From Coptis chinensis (Eukaryota > Streptophyta > Magnoliopsida > Ranunculales > Ranunculaceae): DNA of 64,000 nt. This document shows positions 32,830 to 44,170 of the stretch, piece by piece. Where the stretch lies: NCBI GenBank assembly GCA_015680905.1, contig CM027383.1, positions 88,445,001 through 88,509,000 on the forward strand. The letters run 5' to 3'. Under the pieces are notes generated by a model, which was given only the letters and a program-made list of their open reading frames with translations, was not told the DNA's origin and made no database searches. Position 1 is the stretch's first letter; every line of letters begins with the position of its first letter. The translations under genes and the position numbers were made by a program.

Positions 32830-34164
32830 AAAATTTATTTAATAAGAAAGTATTCCAAGGACGTGGAAGTAGTTGTCCATCTTGAGTTTTGATCCAATAT
32901 GCTCCATTTCCCACGACTTGTTTTACTATGTAAGGGCCTTCCTATGTTGGTGCCAGTTTCGAGTCATCCTTAGTCTTTCTCAAGACTAGGCTGCCTGGTT
33001 AGAAACTGCGAGGGTTAACTCATTTGTTGTATGTCTTCCTTAGAGTTTGTTGGTAGGATGCCACTCGAATGGCTGCTAGGTCACGTTGTTCTTCAAATAA
33101 GTTGACCTTATGAGCAAGAATGGAGTCGTTCTGTCCAGATTCAACGATCTCGGATCGAGTCGTTGTAATTGTCAGCTCACATTGATTAGTTCACGAGCTG
33201 GCTGAATGATGTTGTGGCCAAATGTTTGGCACTTAATGCATTTGAATACATATTTCTTGGCATCGATCTGCATTCGTGGCTAGAAGTATCCTTGTGAGAT
33301 CACTATGTGAGCCAGAGAATGACCTCCTGCGTGGTTTCTTCATTCTCCCTCGTGGATTTATGCGAAAATCGTCTGACCCTGTTATGGGCTTATGCACCTC
33401 AGATGGGGTCCTTCCACAGATTTTCTGAAAAGTTTGCCATTTACTAGGCAATAGCAACCTGACTGATATTAAACCTGTCTGGCCTTTGTACGATCTGTTG
33501 GTGCTTTGCCGAGCTGGATATAATCTATGATAGGTTGCATCCATGTTTGCATCATCTGAGTGTCAAAGAGTAGGCATAGGTCGGAAACTTCTAAGACGTG
33601 CTCATTTTTGTAAGCAGGTCGGTCGACTACTTCGATAAGTAGTTTCCTAGGGTCACAATTCTGTGTTTGGGTTGCTAGGTATGCCAAGCTGTCAGCGTGG
33701 CGATTCTCTTCCTGTAGGAAATATTGTATGGTGACTTTTTTGAAGGACGGTAGTAATTGATCTACAACTTGAAGGTATTTAGAGAGGTTACCTTCATTTG
33801 TTGTATACTCATGGGCGACCTGACGAATGACCAGTTGTGAATTGATAAATACCTTGAGCTCCTAAACATCGAGCTCTAGCGCCATACGAAGTCCCATAAT
33901 CAGGTCTTCATACTCCGCCTCATTGTTGGAGGTCGCAAAATTAATGTGAACTGACTTTTCCACCATAGAGCCATCTGGTGGCACTAGGACTACTCCGACT
34001 CCACTGCCCCCTAGGTTGCTAACTCCATCCATGAAGAGTGACCATTCTGATGGGTCGTGTTATTTAGAGGTCAAGGTGTTGTCTTCTGGTTCCCAGTTCA
34101 AGTCGTCCACCGGGAAATCTGCTAAGAAATTAGCAACGACTTAACCCTTCTGAGATGTTCTTTG
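32830..34164 (-). pseudogene. Element D second RNase H and integrase, catalytic core deleted
   Basis: Second RNase H: L-F-M-D-G-V-S-N and S-N-N-E-A-E-Y-E are seen (34040-33920), but the third site reads F-I-N-S-Q-L-V (Asn for Asp). The integrase N-terminal part follows (33687-33233), with frameshifts at about 33480 and 33300. A piece with R-E-L-I-N-V (about 33190) then joins directly to the C-terminal region with S-K-L-A-P-T and G-P-Y-I-V-K-Q-V-V-G-N-G-A-Y. The D-D-E core is absent, so a deletion of several hundred bp is centred near 33180. The end is close to 32830. Confidence 0.75.
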
Positions 34165-35639
34165 GGTGATGTCACACCCCAAATTTCCAGACAATATTTA
34201 AAACAATTATATTTAATTATCTGGAAACCCGGTGAAACAAAACCCAAAACCCTGTTATCAAACACGATATATACAAAAACTGAAATCAAAAGAAACGAAA
34301 AGGAAAAAAATCCTTAAATTACATTATTAAACTATAAAGAAACTAACCCACTCTTGAAAAATCTTAAACCGAGAAGACTCCAAGAGCAACTCCAAATCAC
34401 GTCTCCTTATCCACTGCACTCCACCATCTATGTTCCCAAGAACACACTCACGTTGCAAAACAAAGCAAACATGGGTCAGTAAATTGAATTTGCTGGTATA
34501 AGTAGACTAACAACAAAATATATAATAATCTTTTAAATGAATAAATGTAACATTTCAAACAATTTCAACTTGAAGACAATATAGTTCCGTTTTTCAAAAA
34601 AGCGCGTAGTTTCTTCCCAAGTAAGATTTCACCCCAACATACAAATTCCAAGAATCTCATATAACGATTTTCGTCATTCCAACTTTCCAAAATAACTCAC
34701 AATACAATACCACTTACATTCCATTTATTAAATGCACATATGACAACCTAATTAAATATGTGTTTGGTATACCTTACCTTTAAGCCAACACGCCGTCTTA
34801 GGGTAGGATATTTACGTCCTGCAGAAAAAGATTAATAGATCCTACCCTCCTGCAAAAGCGAGTTAGACATCACAATAAAATGATTTATCTCAAATATCAA
34901 AATTCCATTCATAACCAAACCTCATTTAAGACAATTAAGTCTAATTGATATTACCTAGTTAGATCCAAGATATTCGGGAATACCACTTATCATAGTACCT
35001 TCATCAAGGGTAGTCATTCATATGACATCATTACGTCATAAAGTTTCTACGTGCATAACCATAGATCTCAGACTATCACAAGTCATTAATAGTTTCGGAA
35101 TAACATATCAAGTTATAGTCATTTCCAAATCACATAGAAATCACAATCATTTACTAATATTATTTACCGTTACACTTCATATCCATAACATTACACAATT
35201 CATATACTTTTACTTTTAGTATCACTCGTCTACTTATGAGAACGAGGAAAAGTCACAACCAAGGAGTACATTCATCCCTTGTGAGTATCAACTCATACAA
35301 ACCACGTAAGCATTTATCATAAGAAATCATATACATCATATGCAATAACTCCATCACACGTAAAATCAATATTTTACTTTGCTTATTAATTATCTCGTTG
35401 ACTCATTTATTCAAAGACACAGCCCAACCTTTAGTTCCTACTCCACGATTTGCACTACACACATTTGCCAAATCACACATATCCGTGTGCCTCACTCACA
35501 CCGAAAATTACCACTACAAGACATATGTCCCAAGCGGGATATTGCCTCCGAAACATATTTTTATCTTGTAAACTTCGAACTTGTGAGTCACACCATCTCT
35601 GGGCTTTCCATACACATAATCACAAAGCCTCCTTTGGGC

Positions 35640-35975
35640 ATAACAAAATATCGGTCATTCATGGCACATTCAATGAATACCTTGGGTCATTCCATACCAC
35701 ATTCAAGGAATACCCATCATAACACTAACGGGCCATTCATGGCACATTCAATGAATGCCCTGAGTCATTCTCGCCACATTCAAGGAATACCCAAACCTAC
35801 ATTCCCGTACATTCAAGGAATACGACCAACCCGCAAGGCGAATACCTTAGTTCCTCTCTAGGGCAGTCCAAACTATTGGGTCATTCATGGCACATTCAAT
35901 GAATACCCGGGTCATTCATGGCACATTCAATGAATACCCGGGTCATTCATGGCACATTCAATGAATACCCATCTA
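35640..35975. repeat. About 30-bp minisatellite in the solo LTR
   Basis: The unit GGTCATTCATGGCACATT plus CAATGAATACCC occurs in about nine copies. The last three (35878-35970) are almost identical with a 31-bp period. Earlier copies alternate CAATGAAT with CAAGGAAT. Confidence 0.88.
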
Positions 35976-36659
35976 TCACATGATATCACAAGTCATAATA
36001 TCTCATTACCAAATCCTGAGGCATGGAGAGTTCTAAAGATGTGGGCGACACTTTAAAACATTATTATCACTTATAATTATACTAGCATTACTCATGTCAA
36101 AACAGACCACACATGTAGAGAGTCATTTCGCGTGTCAAGGCAAATCAAGCACTTAAGCATCATTTAATGTAAACAGACTTATAATCAAACAAATACAATT
36201 TACATAACCACACTCATATATACAATATTGTAAACAAATAGTTCATTAACCCAAATTCAAGTCCACACACACTAATGTCCAAAACAGATCTACATATACT
36301 AAAGTCTATATTCATATACAACTTCTATCTCACACATATATATTTATGTAGTATCAAAACAACAGTACTTTCTAACACAATCACATAGTTATCACACAAA
36401 CTAATATATATATTATAGATATAGTGATCGCACTGCATACATAAAATTTCACGATCCAATCTTTTAAGATTAGAATCAAGCCTTACGTTAGCTCTTAACC
36501 AATTCTCCAAATATTTTAATAATCACGATAAAATAAAACATATAGATATATTTTCATTCCACACCAATATTTTCACGATAGTAAGAATATATCGAAAGTA
36601 TAATAACCACTGACCATCTAATGCCATCATGTAACCACCCAACTATATCTATTTTAAAC

Positions 36660-37420
36660 TTGAGCTAATTCTAACAACCTTGTTAATCCGTGCCTTGACA
36701 GACAACCCACCATTGGATCTGCCTAAAATTTGTATATGTCATTTAACTGGATATCAAGAATCTATGGATTAAATTTGAGGTCAATCCGATAATAGGTTGA
36801 CCTCCATCTAAACAGAAACAAAGGACTGCACCCATCAGTTTTCTGATGTAGTTTCTACTACGACTAGTCCCACTAATGGAAACCTCGACAGATATCAAGC
36901 CATTGGATAAATCTAAAAATTTAATATGGAAGACTAAAATGTGTCAGGAAACTATAGATTAAATTTCATACAAATCCGAGTACGGAAAGGTCACCATCTA
37001 AGAAGAAACAAAAGACTGCACACTGCAGTTTTTCTGGTGTAGAAACACTAGGACCTGTCATGCTTATGCGCACCTCGGCAGAAATCCAACCGTTGGATCT
37101 GTCTAAAATTTTAATATGTCAGACTACAATGTGTCAGGAAACTATGAATTAAATTTCATACAAATCCGAGTATGGAAACGACACCATCTAAGCAGAAACA
37201 AAAGACTGCACACTGTAGTTTTTTCTGGTGTAGAAACACTACGACGTGTCACGCTTATGCGCGCCTCGACAAAAATCCAACCATTGGATCTGTCTAAAAT
37301 TTTAATATGTCCGACTACAATGTGTCAGGAAACTATGGATTAAATTTGAGAGACATTCGTGGGCGGAAAGATCTCCATCTGAACAGAATTAAAAGACTGC
37401 GCAGACAACTTTTCTAGAAT
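36660..37420. repeat. About 190-bp tandem repeat, four units, in the solo LTR
   Basis: The landmark C[A/G]TTGGAT[C/A] occurs at 36711, 36901, 37091 and 37282, giving a 190-191-bp period. Each unit also has TAAATTT...AATCCGA and AAAGACTGCA. The two middle units are most alike. Confidence 0.88.
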
Positions 37421-38036
37421 GGTGTTTACTGTTAACTGTTCATCTTCTTCACAAAACTCTATACAATTTATTAATGGCTTTATCCTCCCAATATACAATC
37501 CATATGATCACACATAACAAACAACATATCCTATTTCTATGGAAACAATAAAAGAAATAAATATAACTCACCTTATTAAGTCTACAAGATGTAAACAACT
37601 ATGAATATCAATAGTGCGGTGAGCCCAATACTTTGCGTCCCCTTTTTCTCTTTTCTTCCTCTTCCCTTCTTTTTTATTGGAGGCTAGGGTTTTGATTTTG
37701 AATAATCATATTTTTCTGAGAGAAAATTCAGCTCTTCTTTATTCCATGTTTTAAGTCTGTTTAAGGTAACCTATGGGCCTCCAATGGGTCTAAAAACACC
37801 CAAGGTCCATACCTATATGAATGGGTACATTTTAACAATCTTTTCAAGCCCAAAATGATTATAAAATACCCACATAAGTTCTAACAAACAATTCAAGTAA
37901 AAACATTAACTTTTCTTTTTAAAAATCAACAATAGCTAAACAAATTCTAGAATAAGCTAGACTTCATAATATAATTGTTATTTTCAATCAAATAATTTAA
38001 TTTATGTTGTTTAAAAATTGGGGTTGTTATAGGTGA

Positions 38037-39270
38037 ACTCAATGTGGTGTTGACCGAGTTATTATGCCCATACTGCAATGCGAGTTATTTTCTTGGCTTT
38101 AAGAAGGATCTTCTTAAGTGACAGGTCGGTGAGCACTTTGATTGAATGTGCTTGGAAGTAGGGCCTGAACTTTCTTGCTGAATAAAGTAGTGCCAGTACC
38201 GCCTTTTCAATGTGGGAGTAGTTCTTCTCAGCTGGTAATAACATCTTGATAGTGAAGTAGATCGGCTTTTCAGCATTATGTTCCTCTTTGAAGAGAACCG
38301 AACTGATGGCGAAGTTAAAAATGGCCAAGTATAGCCCCAGCGTCTCCCTATCAACTGGTTTTGCAAGTACGGGTGGTGTTGTTAGGTAGTCTTTGAGAGT
38401 GGAGAACGCTTGGTGGCATTGCTCATTCCATGAGAACTGTTCACCCTTTTTGAGAATTTGTAGAAAGGGTCGCCATTTGTCAGATGCTCTCAATATGAAT
38501 TGGTTTAGAGCTGCCACCATCCCAAACAATTTATGTATATGCTTATTTGTTTTTGGATATGGCATATCCAAGAACGCTCGAATTTGATCTGGGTTTGCTT
38601 CTATTCCTCGTTGAGATACCTGATATCCAAGAAATTTTTCGGAGGACGCTCCGAAGAGGCATTTCTCGGGATTGAGCTTAATCTGAGTTTGCCTCAGTCT
38701 GGAGAACGCTTGTTCGAGATGGCCCAAGTGATCTCCAGCTTTCTTGCTTTTTCCCACCATGTAATCTATGTAGACCTCCATGGTATCACCTAACATGTCT
38801 TGGAACATATCGGTGACCAATCGTTGGTAGGTTACTCTGGTGTTCTTTAGGCCGAACGGGAGGATGTTGTAACAGTAGATGCCTTGCTCTGTTATGAATG
38901 AGGTTTTTTCTTGGTCTTCTTTAGCTAGTGGGATTTGGTTGTAGCCACTGTAGGCGTCCATGAATGACAGGAGTTAATTAGTGGCCAGCAGTTTGGTCCA
39001 CGAGTTGGTCGATTCTTGGTAAGGGGAAGCCATCTTTAAGGGTCTCTTGGTTGACATTAGTGAAGTCGACACATAGGTGAACTGTGTCGTTCTTTTTTAG
39101 GACTGCCACAATGTTAGCAATCCACTCAGGGTACTCCACTTTTCTAATGAAGCCTACTTTTTTTAGATTGTTGATCTCATCATTTATTGCTTTTTTGAAC
39201 CTAAGGGAAAGTTTCCTAGGTTGTTGGCGCACTGGTTTAGCATTTGGGTTCACATTTGACTTAAGGCATG
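38037..39270 (-). pseudogene. Element D reverse transcriptase and RNase H
   Basis: RT fingers in frame 38978-39253 (G-F-P-L-P-R-I-D-Q-L-V-D), then palm, thumb and RNase H in 38062-38961 (299 codons, M-D-A-Y-S-G-Y-N-Q at the start). The catalytic box is Y-I-D-Y-M (plus 38758-38772), where the second Asp has become Tyr, so the enzyme is dead. The RNase H part shows L-L-P-A-E-K-N-Y. The solo LTR interrupts the gene just after the RNase H. Element H replaces everything upstream of 39271. Confidence 0.9.
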
Positions 39271-39705
39271 TGTAGGGGATTTTTTGAGTTTTCCCTGATC
39301 TTCCTCTGTGCCTTGTGATCTTGAAACCTTTAAACGAATAGAGAAGGGATGAGATGATTGTGAGTTCAGGGTTGAACCATCTGACGGTTGCCTACGTATC
39401 TCCTTGTTTATTATGGAGAATCAAACCCTATCTTATGTAGTTCCTAAGAGCGAAATCCCTCTGGTTTATATAGGAAGAGCTTTGAGAGTCCTAGGGTTAG
39501 GGCTGTCTTCACCGCTTGTGAGTTCTCTTCCATCTTTGGACTTTATCTTCCTATTAGGAATTCCCTCTTTATGGAAGTCTGAATCTAGACCGTATCTTTA
39601 TGAGAGGTAAGTTTCCTTACTTATCATAATGTCCCATCGTGTATGGGAATATTATATCTACAAGGTAACTCCTAAGATATGTCTTCAAGATTCCTTCCTT
39701 ATCAT
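39271..39705 (-). repeat. 3' LTR of element H, outer part
   Basis: Starts TGTAGGGGAT and matches the first 435 bp of the C LTRs. It is broken by F after ATCAT (39701-39705). A minus-sense TATA box is at 39464-39474. Confidence 0.88.
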
Positions 39706-41288
39706 TGATAAGTGTTCAAAAAGTGCAATTTAACCCTCGATTATGCCTCTTATTTAGCCATCTTAGTGGACTTATAGTGTTTATAAGTTATGTTTTATGA
39801 TTCTACAGGTGAAAGAGAGAGTTTTGTGGAATATTAGAGAAAAGGGGTAAAACGAAGCAATTCGGAGCATTAAAGATCACATGGGAAGCCCGTGGACAAT
39901 CATGGAGAAGGCCAAGGAATTGAAGCTATTAAAGATGCGACTTGGACATATTTTAAAGCCTATTTGGAAGCCCAAGGCCAAAGGATTCGTTGCTTGGACC
40001 AAAGCCCGCAAAAGATGATAGAAGGATAGAGCAGAAGAGACAAAATAGACTTCCGCATCGGGGACGCATGGATCGTGCGTCCAGATGCATGAAACAACAC
40101 TGTAGTCAATTCCTTCTCAGTTTTGGAGAAGAAGTTGGACTCTGAAAGAAGTCTATTTGTATTAGGAAACAAATGGTGGTTTGGAATGCTTCTAGAACTC
40201 ATTGTAACCCCTATAAATAGAGGACCTAAGTGCCTCATGTAATTGGCCAATTCACTTATATTCTTATCTCCAGAACTTGAGGCAGAGAGAGATTAATAAT
40301 AAAAGATTTGGTTTTAACTAGCCTAGTCTTAGTAAATTAGTATTTTCTAGTCTTATATTCTTCGACTCTTCTTCTCGTTCTTCATGTTCTTCCTTCTTTA
40401 TGGAAGACTAATCTTCTCCTTCAAGGGAGGAGATAAAGCCAGTGCTTAAGGTTTAATGATTCTTCTGGTTCATAGCTAGTGTTCTTCAATCAGGCTAGTT
40501 CTTTATGTTTTTAGTTATTAGTTCCATTGCCCACACCAGGGGATGGAAGTATAGAATAGGGTTTATGTTTTCCAATATTAATATCATGCTAGTGTTCTTT
40601 ACTTTTCTTCTAGTAGTATAGTTCTTTAGAGTTAGAGAAGTATTCTTTGTGTTGCCTTAGAAGGGGCAGCTCAGGGAGTGGCTGCCTAGCTAGGGGAAGT
40701 ATTCTTTGGGTTTGCCTTAAGTGGTGATTCATTGAATGGCCGCCCTATTAGGAAGTACTCCTTGATGTTGCTCTCGGTAATACATTGAATGGTTGCCCGA
40801 GCTTACATAAAAGGAAAGAATATATTAATAGCATAAACATAGGAACAACCTTAAGTAGAGTAAATTGTTAATGATGTTTCGTCTAAGAGGGTATCGACAC
40901 TCGCTCGATTGCCTAATTGTAGTCTACTTGTAAGAACAACCATGAAGCAGAAGGTCATAGATTAAAAGTATTGGTGGATTCTAATCTCTTGAATTTCTTC
41001 TCTTATGAATTCTCAATAGTTTAGTTAATTTAGTTTAGTTTAGTTTAGCATTAGAATCTAAAATCTCTACAATCATAGCTTTTAATCCCTTAAACCCCCT
41101 TTCCAGTCCTGTTCTTCACATAATATACACTTAAAAGTTGAACGATACCCTACTCATCCTTTATTTATTGAGGGATAATTAGGTTTTGATACGCTTCTAT
41201 TTTGTTCAATGATCATACACCATCTACATTATCTATCTATATCATCCACATCCCATACCATCTACACACACTAAAAGAGGCAAGGTCA
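39706..41288 (+). repeat. 5' LTR of element F
   Basis: Begins TGATAAGTGTTC and ends GGCAAGGTCA. Close to 47623-49203 and to the LTR of G. A small indel around 40377 separates it from the second LTR. Confidence 0.92.
40209..40220 (+). promoter_or_regulatory. TATA box in the 5' LTR of element F
   Basis: CCTATAAATAGA lies in the LTR, in the same sense as gag. The same box is at 48157-48168 and, in G, at 55707-55718. Confidence 0.65.
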
Positions 41289-41289
41289 A

Positions 41290-41307
41290 AAGGCGCCGCT
41301 GCCGTTT
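41290..41307 (+). other. Primer-binding site of element F
   Basis: AAGGCGCCGCTGCCGTTT, one base inside the LTR end. It matches the tRNA-Asp-type site TGGCGCCGCTGCCGGGG of G (56740) except for the first base and the G-run, so it is mutated. Confidence 0.75.
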
Positions 41308-41880
41308 TAAGTTGTTTATGTTTAACGTTTTCTTTCAAGATTAGAAGTTTGGATCTTGAGGTAATTTTAGCCGCATCATCCATCCTTTTGAGAAAGAGAG
41401 AAGCTTGAAGGACATCTCGAAGACAAGATCTACCATCCATGTTAGTCGAATCTTCATTCTTTTTATTTCATTCTTAATATAGTTGCATCATAGTTTAGTT
41501 TTATTACTTTCTAGATATAATTACATTTAGGACCTTTTCAACAATTGAAGTTGTAAGCCAACACAACGAAACATTAAACTCTAGTATTTCTTGTCTGAAT
41601 CTTGACAAACGGACTATCGTCTGTGGGCTGTGGTACTTAAGCAATCCAAGTGATTCACCATAATCCTAGAAGAGACAGCTTTAGACAACGAGCGAGATAC
41701 TAGCTGCAAAGCCCAACCAGTTGAAGGAAAGTAGTTTTACATTTTAGTATAACTTAGAATAATTGCATACTATTCAATAATTGTAGGATAGTTTTTCGTT
41801 ATTTTCGCATAGCATTTTCTAGTGTATGTCCCGTCGTTCATACCATCTTATCATCATCCATACTAGACAAGATTGATACA
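41308..41880 (+). other. 5' leader of element F
   Basis: 573 nt between primer site and gag ATG, without ORF. It includes a purine-rich stretch (41390-41430), and the same leader is found in G (56758-57360). Confidence 0.6.
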
Positions 41881-43110
41881 ATGGCCGCATGTAATGATGG
41901 AGGTGTTTTGGACACCAATAATCTTGAAGCAATCCCACCCATGCAAGCATAACAAAGGAAGAAGTTGAGTGATTTCTATTCGCCAATCATTGGAGACCCA
42001 CCCAGCAGTATTGTTTTTCCAGAGACAGAAGCTAACCAGTTTGAACTTAGAGCATCAGTAATCTCTATGCTTCCAAAGTTCAATGGTTCAGACAATGTTC
42101 AGCCTTATGTTCACATGAACAAATTTCTATCAGTCTTCAGAACTTTCAAGAACCAAAATATCAGGGATGAGAGTATGAAGTTAATTATTTTTCCACTCTC
42201 ACTCGAAGGTAAAGCATCCGAATGGTTAACTGCACAGCAGATAAATTCAATCAACAACTGGGAGAAGTTGAGAACAAAGTTTATGAACAAGTTCTACCCA
42301 CCCCAGAAGACAGATGCCATGCAGCAAGCCATGAGCAATTTCAAAGGGAAGGTGACTGAAGAATATCATCAAAGCTGGGAGAAATTCAATAATTTGCTAG
42401 TCTCATGTCCACATCATGGTTATGATAAGAGCACACTGGCTCATTTTTTCTTTCGAGGACTTTCTACTATGAACAAGCAGGTGATACAGTCAATGTATCA
42501 AGGTAAGTTTACATCATTGGATGGAAAGGAAGCCTACAACTTTCTCGAGAATTTAGCTGAAGACACTCAACAATGGAGTACTAGCAACGAGGACATAGCT
42601 AGAGTGGAGGGGGTGCCGAAGCAATTTGGCAACCAAATTCAAGAAGACCCAAATCAAGCAATGCTATCAATTATGGCAAGCCTATTAACAGGACTTGATA
42701 CTTAGAACAAGAAGTTTGATCAGCTCTCCATGAATCCTCCAAAAGCAAACAATTTCCAAGCTAAACCTCAGCCATCCAAGCCTTGTTATGCCATTTGTGA
42801 GCTATGTTCTGATAAAGGCCGCACCACTGAAGAGTGTTCGTACTATCTGGATACTAATACAGAGGCATGTAGTATCAACTCTTTAGGAAGAAATAACCAG
42901 TTCAATCAGGGACAGAATTATTGGAAGCCACAAAATACAAATCAGAGGAATTTTCCTCCAGGATTCCAAAATCAGTCAAATCAATTCCAGAATAACCAGT
43001 ATCAGTTCCAAAACCGTCAGCAACCATACAGAAATCAATAGTCATACCAGAACTAGCAATACCCAACTAACACAAACAAAGAGTTAGTACCAGATCTTAT
43101 GAGTAGATAT
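41881..43110 (+). pseudogene. Element F gag (Athila)
   Basis: The ATG at 41881 starts gag (M-A-A-C-N-D-G-G). A TAA at 41950 is followed by the main open frame 41965-42705. The retrotransposon gag domain is clear: M-L-P-K-F-N-G at about residue 35, then L-E-G-K-A-S-E-W-L, and W-E-K-F-N-N-L-L. A TAG at 42703 ends the frame. The nucleocapsid part (42730-43041) has C-E-L-C-x4-R-x4-C. The knuckle His is Arg (42820-42822), whereas G still has His. A Gln/Asn-rich tail ends at TAG 43039. Nonsense codons fall at Gln positions. Confidence 0.9.
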
Positions 43111-44170
43111 ATTGCCCCTACGCCTTAGTCAAGTAAAGCAGTTATCCCACATCTAGAGGAAGCTATCACTACCATTGTCAATGAGCTGAAACAGACAAAT
43201 CAAAGAACCCAGAAGTTGGAGGGTAACTTTAGTGTCATTTAAGGCCAGATAGGGCATTTCACTGCCGCCTTGACGGAAAGATCGAAAGGAGCATTACCAA
43301 GCCAGCCGAAGCCAAATCCAAAAGGAAGAGGTGTCTTGCAGGTGGATAACCTAGAGATTACTCATGACCAAGTTAATTCTGTCACCACTCTGAGGTTAGG
43401 CAAGAAAGTTGATAACAAGATTGTCTATGAACCAGGAAAAGATTCTGCGGAACCTAAGGAAACTTATGTCCCCACCATCCCACCCAATCTAACATTCCAG
43501 ATATATCTAGTGTTGTGCCACCTGCTGAAGAAACTGTTACAAAAGAAAGTTGAAGGAACTATTGTGGAAGTAAGTAAGAAGAAGCCATCACGAGTAACTC
43601 CACCTGTCACTCCACTATCTGTTACCAAGCCAATCGAAACCGAAAGAAGAGAACTGATATTGAAGAATCCGCCAGCACCGTTTCCTTCGAAACTAGTGAA
43701 TACCAGAAAGGATGACCAGTACAAGGAGATTTGCGATGTATTTCAGAATTTGCATATTAATATTCCATTTTTGGCCGCCATCAAGCAAGTTCCCTCGTAT
43801 GCCAAATTCGTGAAAGATCTAGTGAAGAAGAAGACCAACATTCCGAAAGAAGCTTTTATTGCTCAAAGATGTTCATCATACCTACAGAATCTAGCGGTTA
43901 TGAAACTGAAAGATCTTGGAAGTCCAACTGTTACATGCAGAATTGGAGATTCTTTGGAGTAGCAAGCTTTATTAGATTTGGGTGCTAGTGTGAATCTTCT
44001 ACCATATTTCGTCTACAAGAAGTTAGGCTTGAAGGATCTTAAACCGACTGATGTTACTTTACAGTTTGCAGATAGATCAGTAAAGATACCTAAAGGAATC
44101 ATTGAAGACGTCATAGTCAAGATCGAAGAATTCTATTATCCGGTTGATTTCATAGTACTCGACACATAAC
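43111..44170 (+). pseudogene. Element F gag C-terminus and aspartic protease
   Basis: Continues the polyprotein. TAG 43126 and TAA 43240 are followed by the frame 43270-43962, with the pre-protease block (I-P-F-L-A-A-I, A-K-F-V-K-D-L). After TAG 43960-43962 the protease begins: A-L-L-D-L-G-A-S-V-N-L-L-P, active-site D-L-G, then T-L-Q-F-A-D-R-S and Y-P-V-D-F-I-V-L-D. A stop at 44167 is followed by the next frame. Confidence 0.88.

Larger units (their letters stand above)
34170..38031. mobile_element. 3.86-kb solo LTR, Tekay/Del-like
   Basis: It is flanked by the direct duplication GGTGA (34165-34169 and 38032-38036) inside the pol of D. The ends are TGTCACACCCCAAATTT... and ...AATTGGGGTTGTTATA, imperfect inverted ends; the right end is TA instead of CA. 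There is no gag, pol, primer site or second LTR inside. The length, the TGTCACACCCC start and internal tandem repeats are what I know of Tekay/Del chromovirus LTRs. The orientation is not certain. Small ORFs inside (35022-35861) are AT-rich chance frames or cover tandem repeats. From 37620 to 37760 there is a pyrimidine-rich stretch but no gene. Confidence 0.7.
7170..39270 (-). mobile_element. Element D: Tat-lineage (Retand-like) LTR retrotransposon, host of four nested insertions
   Basis: Its own sequence lies at 7170-8348, 19463-20003, 31733-34164 and 38037-39270. In element sense: RT-RNase H (39268-38037), second RNase H and broken integrase (34164-32830), spacer with tandem repeats, antisense ORF (plus strand, in pieces), 3' LTR (7702-7170). 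Inserted into it are C, B, a solo LTR and H. The antisense ORF reads cleanly across C once one ACTAT copy is removed. The gag end lies beyond H, outside the window. The left LTR border is approximate because its partner duplication is not visible. Confidence 0.75.

Noticed and set aside
35379-35861. 160-codon plus-strand ORF
   Set aside because: It runs through the minisatellite and AT-rich LTR sequence, has no domain, and is best explained as chance.
35640-35975. Regular 30-bp repeats resembling a CRISPR array
   Set aside because: The units are directly tandem with no unique spacers, inside a plant LTR; this is a minisatellite.
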